Shown piece by piece: positions 1 through 6,512 of a DNA stretch of 9,761 nt. The position numbers were made by a program, and so were the translations under genes. Each line of letters begins with the position of its first letter. Position 1 is the first letter of the stretch. This stretch comes from Fidelibacterota bacterium. Lineage in GTDB: Bacteria > Fidelibacterota > Fidelibacteria > Fidelibacterales > Fidelibacteraceae. The notes beneath the pieces were generated by a model, which was not told the origin of the DNA, did no database searches, and saw only the letters and a program-made list of their open reading frames with translations. The stretch is from NCBI GenBank assembly GCA_029931905.1, contig JAOZRH010000045.1, forward strand, positions 280 through 10,040, read 5' to 3'.

Positions 1-4
1 TCCC

Positions 5-65
5 AACATTAAAACTTCAAGTTTGCGTCCCTTACGGAACACAAAACTATTTTCATTTTAATGTT
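5..65. repeat. REP-like two-part hairpin (imperfect palindrome)
   Basis: An outer pair of perfect 10-base arms (AACATTAAAA at 5-14 and TTTTAATGTT at 56-65) encloses an inner hairpin, TTTGCGTCCC at 22-31 against GGAACACAAA at 36-45 with loop TTAC. On the + strand the inner stem has two mismatches (C26/A41 and C29/A38). Read as minus-strand RNA, both become U-G wobbles, giving an unbroken 10-pair stem closed by a GUAA loop, which fits the GNRA tetraloop class. The two differences are exactly what G-to-A changes in the right arm of a perfect palindrome would give. A REP/MITE-type repeat or a structured end of an upstream RNA is possible; there is no U-run after either arm, so it is not a clear terminator. 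Copy number cannot be seen from one window. Confidence 0.5.
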
Positions 66-246
66 TTATTTTAAACGGTCAGTTCTTTGTGAAAACAAAA
101 AAGATTTTGATTATTTATGTGAAATATTTAGTGCAAAATAATTTACCTCATATTTATTATTTATTTTTTAACACAATAACAATTATTCCTTTCTAATTTC
201 GGTTAAAAATAATACTAAATATTTGTAAATGCAAAGTAATTATTTT

Positions 247-283
247 CGTCCCCTCTATCTGTCCGACTTATACATGCGGGCGG
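247..283. other. G+C-rich island, possible structured element
   Basis: This 37-base stretch contains runs such as CGTCCCC (247-253) and GCGGGCGG (276-283) in surroundings that are almost pure A/T. CG at 247-248 and CCC at 250-252 can pair with GGG at 278-280 and CG at 281-282, leaving T249 bulged. Alternatively GTCCG (261-265) pairs with CGGGC (277-281) through one G-T wobble. It shares the core CGTCCC with the hairpin at 25-31, so it could be a second, more decayed copy of that element, a protein-binding site or part of a small RNA. No known RNA family is recognised. Confidence 0.25.
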
Positions 284-321
284 TAAAAAAAATCAGTGTT
301 TTAAAACAAAAAGGAATTAAA

Positions 322-354
322 ATGAAACGAATTAAAAAATTAGTATCTAATTAA
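322..354 (+). CDS. Tiny 10-codon reading frame, leader peptide or gene remnant
   Basis: The frame reads MKRIKKLVSN and ends in TAA at 352, with another in-frame TAA at 358. AAGGA at 311-315 sits 6 bases before the ATG, a better ribosome binding site than the one in front of the next full gene. It is in the same frame as the gene starting at 463. The sequence around it closely resembles the start of the M16 peptidase gene at 7273 (purine-rich site, then TTAAAATGAAACGA), so it may be the beginning of a decayed exported-protein gene. It could equally be a short translated leader, or chance. There is no homology evidence. Confidence 0.25.
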   Translation: MKRIKKLVSN

Positions 355-416
355 AAATAAAATTATTATATTTTACATTAGTATATATTGAATTGTATTT
401 AATTCAGTGTATGTAT

Positions 417-446
417 TTGAAAAATGTGAAATGTAAAATTTATAGT
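417..446 (+). promoter_or_regulatory. Putative sigma70-like promoter of the operon
   Basis: TTGAAA (417-422) and TATAGT (441-446) match the -35 and -10 consensus at 4/6 and 5/6 positions, with an 18-base spacer. Transcription would start near 453, leaving only about ten untranslated bases before the ATG at 463, which would fit the lack of a Shine-Dalgarno sequence there. In DNA this A/T-rich such matches arise easily by chance, and the Bacteroidota-type -7 element TAnnTTTG is only approximated just upstream (TGTATTTG at 412-419). Confidence 0.3.
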
Positions 447-462
447 ATAAAAAAAGTGTAAA

Positions 463-1611
463 ATGAAAAACAATATTGAAGAAACAAAACAAGATGAACA
501 AGTAACAGAAATTGAACAAGTAGATAATCAAGAAATTATAAAAAAACTTGATGTAAACGATATAATAACAGATAGAAATCTTGATTGGATAAATCAATTA
601 AAAGTTAACCCAATTCAAAAATTGATGGATTGTAAAAATTCACTTGCTCACTATAAAATTGTAAATCAACTGTTTCAACTTTTACCTGATGAAAAATTAA
701 ACAAGAAAGCATTATATGAATTAAGGAACGATTTTCATCGTGTTGGTAATTTGAAATTATTAGATGAATTAAATGCCACAATTGAAAATAATCCAGACAA
801 TAAAACTAGTGTTTATGAGATTATTACATTAGTTAAAATTTTAGGTGAATTATATGACTATTTTTGTCATAACAGAATGGCCACAATAAAAACAACATTT
901 TTATTTATTTTTAAACAACAAAACGAAAATGGTGGTTTCCCCTACTCTTTTTATTTAAATGTATCTATAATAGAAATAATTTTAAAATATAATTATGAAA
1001 AAAACAAATATGCAGAAAAAGCGATTCGTTGGTTGATAAGAAACCAAAATAGCGATGGTGGTTGGGGAAAAGCAAAGGATAAATCTGATATTTGGATAAC
1101 ATTAAAAGTTTTAAATGCATGTAGTTATCATTCTATTATGAAAAATCGTAAAAAGATATTTAAAGGAGTCGATTTTATATTAAATAATTATTTAGATGAA
1201 AATAAGGGTGGAATTCTTTACGGACAAAATGTGTGGAATGATTTTTCTAACAAACATTTTAATAAAGATGCCTTCAGAGGTGGAATATTAAAGATATTAG
1301 AAGTATTTAATCGCTTAGGTTATACAAAAGATGATAAAACAATGAATGAATATTTACATAAAATTATTAAAAAACAGAAAAATAATGGCTATTGGTATGA
1401 TGAAAATATAACAACACAATATCACAAAGAATTAATTACAGTAAAAGTTTTAGAGATATTAAATAATTATTTTTCAAATAAAAAGGTTGTAAAGAAATAT
1501 AAAATAAAAGCTGGTGGCAGAACATCTGCAAAAAAACCATTATTTTTGACAGAAAAACGAAATGAAACAGATGAAAAATTAGAAGAATATTTATCAAATG
1601 AGGAAGAATAA
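463..1611 (+). CDS. Prenyltransferase/squalene-cyclase-like toroid repeat protein
   Basis: This 382-residue protein has no signal peptide or membrane segment and should be cytosolic. Its middle and C-terminal part carries QW-like repeats typical of the alpha/alpha-toroid fold shared by terpene cyclases and protein prenyltransferase beta subunits: QQNENGGFP at 152-160, NQNSDGGWG at 194-202, a looser ENKGG at 246-250, and KQKNNGYWYD at 304-313. Helical segments of about 20-30 residues lie between them. The DxDD acid motif of squalene-hopene cyclases is absent; the nearest equivalent is SDIWITLKVL at 208-217, so cyclase activity is not supported. The first 30 residues are charged and probably disordered. 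The tail has a basic patch (about 341-359) and then an acidic end (LSNEEE). No Shine-Dalgarno sequence precedes the ATG. Its TAA ends directly against the lon start codon and its last codons supply lon's ribosome binding site, so the two are translationally linked. Fold fairly sure; function unknown. Confidence 0.7.
   Translation: MKNNIEETKQDEQVTEIEQVDNQEIIKKLDVNDIITDRNLDWINQLKVNPIQKLMDCKNSLAHYKIVNQLFQLLPDEKLNKKALYELRNDFHRVGNLKLLDELNATIENNPDNKTSVYEIITLVKILGELYDYFCHNRMATIKTTFLFIFKQQNENGGFPYSFYLNVSIIEIILKYNYEKNKYAEKAIRWLIRNQNSDGGWGKAKDKSDIWITLKVLNACSYHSIMKNRKKIFKGVDFILNNYLDENKGGILYGQNVWNDFSNKHFNKDAFRGGILKILEVFNRLGYTKDDKTMNEYLHKIIKKQKNNGYWYDENITTQYHKELITVKVLEILNNYFSNKKVVKKYKIKAGGRTSAKKPLFLTEKRNETDEKLEEYLSNEEE
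1600..1604 (+). promoter_or_regulatory. Ribosome binding site of lon inside the preceding gene
   Basis: GAGGA lies within the last codons of the toroid-protein gene, 7 bases before the lon ATG at 1612. This supports that ATG and implies that lon translation is coupled to, or at least transcribed with, the upstream gene. Confidence 0.7.
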
Positions 1612-3999
1612 ATGTCAAATATTAACTTTGAAAAAAATGACCTGCATACTAATATTAGCTTAAATGATATTGAAAAATATTCAACTCCAAATACCATTCC
1701 TATGCTTCCGTTGAGAAATGCTGTTTTATTTCCAGATTATTCTATGCCTCTATATATAGGTAGAAAACATTCATTGGCATTAATAGAAGAAATAAGTAAG
1801 GGTAATAAATTACTTGCAGTAGTATCTCAAAAAGATGTTTCAATCGAAAATCCAACTTTTGATGATGTTTATGAGTATGGAACTTTGGCAGTATTATTAA
1901 AAACTTTAAAAATGCCAGGAAAAATTAATAGTATTTTTATTCAAGGTATAAGAAGAATAAAGATTCATTCATTTTCAAAAGGAAATTCATTTTATAGTGG
2001 TAAAGTTGAAATTATTGAAGAAAATAATTTTACAAATACCGCTCCCGCTATAATTGTAAATAATCTTAAAAATTCTTTTATAAAATTGTCAAAATTAACT
2101 AATTACATTACAACAGATCATGTCAATTTAGTGAATAATATAAATAATCCGAGTCAAATAATAGATATTATTGCTTCAATAATTAAACTATCAATTTCTC
2201 AAAAAGAAGACATATTAAAAACCTTTGATGTTGAAAAAAGATTTAAATTACTACAGATTCTATTGAATGAAGCAATGCAAAAAGTTTTAATAGAAAAAAA
2301 AATTGATTCCGCTGTAAACAATACATTAAGCGAAAATCAAAGAAAGCATTTGTTGAGACAAAAATTACAAACAATTCAAAAAGAATTGGGTGAAGATGAT
2401 GTTGAAACTGAAGAATTAAGTGAAAAATTAAAAAAAGCAAATATGTCAGATGAAGCAAAAAATGTTGCCGATAAGGAACTTGCCAGATTGAAACGAATTC
2501 CAAAAATTTCACCTGAACATAATTTAATTAGAACTTATTTGGAATGGTTATCGGATTTACCTTGGGATAATACAACGGAAGATAATCTTAAAGTACAAAA
2601 AGCGGAAGAGATTTTAAATGAAGATCATTATGGATTAGATAAGGTCAAATTAAGAATTTTAGAATATTTATCTGTAAGAAAACTGAAATTATTAAAAGAT
2701 AAAAAATCTGCTGTAAAAGGTCCGATTTTATGTTTTATCGGTCCTCCAGGAGTTGGAAAAACATCGGTTGGAAAATCAATTGCAAGAGCAATGGGACGGA
2801 AATTTTATCGTATTTCATTAGGTGGAATAAGAGATGAATCGGAAATAAGAGGACATCGCAGAACTTATATTGGCTCGCTTCCCGGACGAATAATAAAGGG
2901 GATGAAAAATGTCGGAGTAAATAATCCAATTTTTATGTTAGATGAAATTGATAAATTGGGAAATGATTTTAGAGGCGATCCTTCAAGTGCATTATTAGAA
3001 GTTTTAGATCCTGAACAAAATTTTTCATTTGCTGATAATTATTTAGAAGTTCCATACGATTTACAAAATGTCATGTTTATTGCAACAGCCAATTGGTATG
3101 AAACTATTCCCGGTCCTTTAAGAGATAGAATGGAATTTATCAATTTTTCAGGATATTTAGTAAATGAAAAAGTTCAAATAGCAAAAAATTTCTTAATTAA
3201 AAAACAATTAACAGAACATGGATTAACATCAAAAGAAATTTCTTTTAAAAAAGATGCAATCGAATTAATAATTGAAGAGTATACCAAAGAATCTGGAGTT
3301 AGAAATTTAGAACGAGAAATTGCAAAAATTTGCAGAAAAGTTGCTAAATTAATTGTGGAAAATAATAAAAGTAAAAAATATAAAATTACAAAAGACAATG
3401 TAAAAGATTTTTTAGGAATTCAAAAATATTATAGCGAAGTTGCCGAAAGAATGATTCGCCCAGGAATTGCAATAGGAATGGCTTGGACTGTTGTTGGTGG
3501 AGATATTTTATTCATAGAAGCATCGAAAATGCCTGGTAAAGGAGAATTAATTCTTACTGGTCAACTTGGTGATGTGATGAAGGAATCAGCTCAAGCAGCA
3601 ATGACATTTATTAGATCAAATTCAAAAGAATTAAATGTAGAACCAGAATTTAACAAAAAATATGATTTGCATATTCATGTTCCTGCTGGTGCAATTCCAA
3701 AAGATGGTCCATCTGCTGGAATAACACTTTTGACTGCTATGATAAGTGTTTTAACTGATAAAAAAGCGAAAAACAATGTTGCGATGACAGGTGAAATTAC
3801 TTTAAGAGGAGCTGTTTTACCAGTTGGTGGAATAAAGGAAAAGGTAATTGCTGCTCATCGTGCTGGATTGAAAGAGATAATTTTACCGAAAAAAAATGAA
3901 AAAGATTTGGAAGATATTCCAAAAGATGTATTAAAAAAGTTGAAATTTCATTTTATTAGTGATATGTTAGATATATTAAAATTCGCAATTGAAAAATAA
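1612..3999 (+). CDS. lon: ATP-dependent protease Lon (endopeptidase La)
   Basis: Lon is a cytosolic homo-hexameric AAA+ serine protease that unfolds and degrades misfolded and selected regulatory proteins. At 795 residues it has the normal length for bacterial LonA. The N-terminal substrate-binding domain begins with PMLPLRNAVLFPDYSMPLYI (about 30-49), followed by a long helical, charged region (about 240-320). The AAA+ module has Walker A GPPGVGKT at 377-384 (K383), Walker B FMLDEID with D444-E445, and the Lon-typical segment GGIRDESEIRGHRRTYIGS between them. The C-terminal peptidase domain has the catalytic serine S701 in PKDGPSAG and the catalytic lysine K744 in GGIKEK, spaced 43 residues apart as in E. 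coli Lon (S679/K722). All key residues are intact, so the enzyme should be active. It follows the toroid-protein gene with no gap. No heat-shock promoter or CIRCE-like element is seen directly upstream, so regulation probably comes from the operon promoter. The family assignment is secure. Confidence 0.98.
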   Translation: MSNINFEKNDLHTNISLNDIEKYSTPNTIPMLPLRNAVLFPDYSMPLYIGRKHSLALIEEISKGNKLLAVVSQKDVSIENPTFDDVYEYGTLAVLLKTLKMPGKINSIFIQGIRRIKIHSFSKGNSFYSGKVEIIEENNFTNTAPAIIVNNLKNSFIKLSKLTNYITTDHVNLVNNINNPSQIIDIIASIIKLSISQKEDILKTFDVEKRFKLLQILLNEAMQKVLIEKKIDSAVNNTLSENQRKHLLRQKLQTIQKELGEDDVETEELSEKLKKANMSDEAKNVADKELARLKRIPKISPEHNLIRTYLEWLSDLPWDNTTEDNLKVQKAEEILNEDHYGLDKVKLRILEYLSVRKLKLLKDKKSAVKGPILCFIGPPGVGKTSVGKSIARAMGRKFYRISLGGIRDESEIRGHRRTYIGSLPGRIIKGMKNVGVNNPIFMLDEIDKLGNDFRGDPSSALLEVLDPEQNFSFADNYLEVPYDLQNVMFIATANWYETIPGPLRDRMEFINFSGYLVNEKVQIAKNFLIKKQLTEHGLTSKEISFKKDAIELIIEEYTKESGVRNLEREIAKICRKVAKLIVENNKSKKYKITKDNVKDFLGIQKYYSEVAERMIRPGIAIGMAWTVVGGDILFIEASKMPGKGELILTGQLGDVMKESAQAAMTFIRSNSKELNVEPEFNKKYDLHIHVPAGAIPKDGPSAGITLLTAMISVLTDKKAKNNVAMTGEITLRGAVLPVGGIKEKVIAAHRAGLKEIILPKKNEKDLEDIPKDVLKKLKFHFISDMLDILKFAIEK

Positions 4000-4002
4000 A
4001 AA

Positions 4003-4007
4003 AAGGA
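4003..4007 (+). promoter_or_regulatory. Ribosome binding site pointing to an ATT start
   Basis: AAGGA follows the lon stop codon by three bases. It is 6 bases upstream of ATT at 4014 (and 3 bases upstream of another ATT at 4011), but 78 bases away from the first conventional start codon in frame, TTG at 4086. It is therefore the main evidence for the non-standard start of the exporter gene. Confidence 0.6.
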
Positions 4008-4013
4008 AATATT

Positions 4014-5825
4014 ATTTTTAAACAACTATTAAAAACAGCATTTCATTATTTAAGATATGTAATACCAGGGCTTATATTTTCATTATTGTTTTCATTGGCA
4101 TCTGTATCATCAATTTGGATAGTTAGTTCATTAATACAAACAATCTTTGAGCCACAGGCACTTAAATCACCCGATCCAATAACTGTAAATAATTTAAATA
4201 GTTATTTAAAATATACTATTAAAAGTTTTATTGCTGACTCATCTCCTATCGGTGCATTAGAAAAATTAACATTAATTATTGTTGCTTTATTTATATTAAA
4301 AAATATTTTTTTCTATTTTAAGAAAATAATTTTTGGAAAATTAGAATTAAGAATAATTAATGATACTCGTAACAAATTATATTCTCACATTACAAGACAA
4401 TCAATGGATTTTTTTGATCAAAGATCAAGGGGTGAATTTTTATCAATAATAATGAATGATGTTTCAAAATATAGAATTGCAATTACAACAATTTTCAATT
4501 CGTTATTAACAGAATCATTAACAGTATTTTTTGTTGTTTACACTCTTTTCGACATTAGTGTACGATTTTCATTATATATGATGATAATGTTTCCAATTAC
4601 CGGATTGTTATATTGGATAGTTGGTTCATCTATCAGAAGAAAAGGTCGCAGATCAATGAAACAGATAGGTGTTATTACTAGTTTTTTACAACAAATGTTT
4701 AATGCGGTTAGATTGATAAAATCATTTAATAAAGTGTCAGATGAGATAAATAATTTTAAAAAAAATAATACTAAATATTTAAATGTGCAATTTCGTAAAA
4801 TTAAATTGTCGGCATTATCTTCTCCATTAAGTGAAATGATAGGTGTAATTACTGGAGTTATTTTATTTACTATTGGTGGAAAAATGGTACTTCAAGGAAA
4901 CGGCATGGATTCAGAAGATTTTTTACGATATATTTTCTTGTTATTTTATGTATTGGGACCAATTAAAAAATTGACTGTTGTAAATGAAAAAATTCAAACA
5001 GGATTATCTGCTGGTGATAGAATTTTTCATATATTGAATACTCCAATAAAACAGATGGAATTGCCTAATGCACAAAAAAAATATTCATTAGATAATAATA
5101 TTACATTCAAAGATGTATTCTTTCGATATGAAACTAAAGATATTTTAAAAAATATTAATTTTACAATTCCAAAAGGAAAAACATATGCTTTGGTTGGATC
5201 AAGTGGTTCTGGAAAATCCACTATTGCAGATTTATTATCACGATTTTATCTTCAAGAAAAAGGTGAAATCTCAATAGATGGAATAAATATTCAAGCAATT
5301 CAAGCAAATTCTTTACATAAATTAATTGGAATTGTTTCGCAAGATGTTCAATTGTTAAATGATACAATTTATTATAATATTGCCTATGGAAATCCTGGGG
5401 CAACTGATGAGGAAATTAAAATAGCCGCCGAAATTGCAAATGCAACTGAATTTATTGATAATCTTGAAAATGGTTGGGATACAATTGTTGGAGATCAGGG
5501 CGTTAAATTATCTGGTGGACAAAAACAAAGAATTTCTATCGCTCGTACTCTCCTTTTGAATCCATCAATACTTATTCTTGATGAAGCTACATCTTCACTT
5601 GATACAAAATCTGAAAAAATTGTTCAAAAAAGTATCAATAAATTAATGAATGGACGAACAAGTTTAATAATCGCTCATCGACTTTCTACAATTTTAACCG
5701 CCGATAATATTATTGTTTTAGATGATGGTGAAATTATATGTCAAGGTAAACATGAAGAATTGTTAGACACCTGTCCAAAATATGAAAATCTTTATTTTCA
5801 ACAATTTGAATCATCAATTGATTAA
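4014..5825 (+). CDS. ABC exporter, fused permease-ATPase (MsbA-like half-transporter)
   Basis: This is an inner-membrane exporter that should work as a homodimer, driving lipid, lipid-linked or drug export with ATP. From ATT at 4014 it has 603 residues, the usual family length. The N-terminal six-helix domain has segments near 16-40, 85-103, 159-180, 184-204, 273-290 and 304-316. The ATPase domain carries Walker A GSSGSGKST (395-403, K401), a Q-loop in GIVSQDVQLL, signature LSGGQ (499-503), Walker B LILDEATSSLD (D523, E524) and H-loop H555; all are intact. Start choice: the first standard start in frame is TTG at 4086, but that would cut off half of membrane helix 1 and leaves no ribosome binding site. 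The 24 codons upstream are open and read as a typical exporter N-terminus (FKQLLKTAFHYLRYVIPG). It begins 14 bases after lon. A lipid A/phospholipid flippase role like MsbA is inferred; the substrate cannot be read from sequence. Confidence 0.93.
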   Translation: MFKQLLKTAFHYLRYVIPGLIFSLLFSLASVSSIWIVSSLIQTIFEPQALKSPDPITVNNLNSYLKYTIKSFIADSSPIGALEKLTLIIVALFILKNIFFYFKKIIFGKLELRIINDTRNKLYSHITRQSMDFFDQRSRGEFLSIIMNDVSKYRIAITTIFNSLLTESLTVFFVVYTLFDISVRFSLYMMIMFPITGLLYWIVGSSIRRKGRRSMKQIGVITSFLQQMFNAVRLIKSFNKVSDEINNFKKNNTKYLNVQFRKIKLSALSSPLSEMIGVITGVILFTIGGKMVLQGNGMDSEDFLRYIFLLFYVLGPIKKLTVVNEKIQTGLSAGDRIFHILNTPIKQMELPNAQKKYSLDNNITFKDVFFRYETKDILKNINFTIPKGKTYALVGSSGSGKSTIADLLSRFYLQEKGEISIDGINIQAIQANSLHKLIGIVSQDVQLLNDTIYYNIAYGNPGATDEEIKIAAEIANATEFIDNLENGWDTIVGDQGVKLSGGQKQRISIARTLLLNPSILILDEATSSLDTKSEKIVQKSINKLMNGRTSLIIAHRLSTILTADNIIVLDDGEIICQGKHEELLDTCPKYENLYFQQFESSID

Positions 5826-5837
5826 TTTGAGAATCTT

Positions 5838-6494
5838 TTGAATAAAAAAACTCATATATTTATATTAATTATTTTATTGACTTTTACTTCAATTGTTTTT
5901 TCACAAACATATAAATATAATATATATTTTAAAGGTATTAAGGGTGGAAAAGCATCCTTATCAATTAACAAAATTGATGACAAGGTACATGCAAAATTTT
6001 TATTAAAAACTATTGGTATAGTTGACAAGTTTTATAGTATTAGGGACACTATATCAGTTACTGCAAGTTATCCAGATTATCATACAATTTCATTGGAAAG
6101 AATAATAAATGAAGGAAATTACCATAAACATATTACTTTTAATATAGACGAAATAGATACGGCTTTATTATCCAATCCAATCCGTGATGAATATACGACA
6201 ATGATAATGTTGATGGATTCTCTTTATGCAGATATAGATAGCGTACAATTAAATTTATATAAAAAATCAAAAGAAATTACATACAGTTTTGTCAAAAAAA
6301 AATATGAGGATATTAAAATAAATGGTAAAAATGTCTTTTGTAAATTTTATGCACCAAGTAAAAATTCATCCACAAAATTAAAAAAAATAGGTGGAAATAA
6401 TTTATCAATTTGGGCTACCAATACCGTACCTATGAAACCGATAATTATTAAATTTAGTTTAAAATATGGAAAAATAATTTTAAAACATGAGTAG
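5838..6494 (+). CDS. Secreted DUF3108 family protein
   Basis: This 218-residue protein begins with a clear Sec signal peptide: basic MNKK, a hydrophobic core at about 6-20, and likely cleavage after VFS at 22, giving a mature N-terminus QTYKYN. The mature part is beta-rich. It resembles the DUF3108 family in its opening (YKYNIYFKGIKGGKASLSI, matching the family's pattern of a short strand then xxGxAxLxI), in the middle (YSIRDTISV...HTISLERIINEGNYHK) and at the end (LSIWATNTVPMKPIIIKFSL, like the family's closing segment of a W, an invariant-type P and a beta strand). It should be periplasmic; the family's function is unknown. The start is TTG, 12 bases after the exporter stop codon and in the same frame; it is chosen because the signal peptide begins exactly there and no ATG is available. 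GAGA at 5829-5832 is a weak ribosome binding site. Family assignment is by eye and moderately sure. Confidence 0.75.
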   Translation: MNKKTHIFILIILLTFTSIVFSQTYKYNIYFKGIKGGKASLSINKIDDKVHAKFLLKTIGIVDKFYSIRDTISVTASYPDYHTISLERIINEGNYHKHITFNIDEIDTALLSNPIRDEYTTMIMLMDSLYADIDSVQLNLYKKSKEITYSFVKKKYEDIKINGKNVFCKFYAPSKNSSTKLKKIGGNNLSIWATNTVPMKPIIIKFSLKYGKIILKHE

Positions 6495-6503
6495 TAATAG
6501 TAA
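6492..6503 (+). other. Four consecutive in-frame stop codons
   Basis: The DUF3108 gene ends in TAG followed directly, in the same frame, by TAA, TAG and TAA. The next gene (ATG at 6513) is also in this frame, so the run prevents readthrough fusion of the two proteins. It may be chance in A/T-rich DNA. Confidence 0.8.
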
Positions 6504-6512
6504 ATATATTTT

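Larger units (their letters stand above)
1..462. other. Non-coding lead-in region upstream of the operon
   Basis: No reading frame of meaningful length is present on either strand in this stretch, and no tRNA, rRNA or CRISPR repeat is recognisable. What can be seen is an inverted-repeat hairpin at 5-65, a G+C-richer island at 247-283 that stands out against the A/T background, a tiny reading frame with a good ribosome binding site at 322-354, and a likely promoter at 417-446. The rest (about 66-246 and 355-416) is low-complexity A/T sequence in which I see nothing definite. The gene to the left is outside the window, so its direction is unknown. Confidence 0.7.

Noticed and set aside
56..80. 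Rho-independent terminator after the 5-65 hairpin
   Set aside because: The arms are followed by mixed A/T rather than a clean T run, and the outer stem is A/T-only with a large internal loop.
122..243. CRISPR array
   Set aside because: Only two loosely similar A/T-rich blocks are present, with no regular repeat-spacer pattern and no cas genes.
373..597. 74-codon open frame on the minus strand rich in Phe, Ile and Tyr
   Set aside because: It overlaps the start of the toroid-protein gene and its composition is simply the antisense of A/T-rich, Lys/Asn-rich DNA; no motif or ribosome binding site supports it.
463..1611. Squalene-hopene cyclase or a protein prenyltransferase subunit as the function of the toroid gene
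   Set aside because: The repeats fit the fold, but the DxDD cyclase motif is missing, the length is far below the usual 600-plus residues of cyclases, and no partner subunit is nearby.
2243..2512. 89-codon open frame on the minus strand inside lon
   Set aside because: It lies fully within an intact, conserved Lon coding sequence and shows no recognisable protein features.
4086..5825. Exporter starting at TTG 4086 (579 residues)
   Set aside because: It would lose half of membrane helix 1 and has no ribosome binding site, while the upstream codons continue the protein naturally to 4014.
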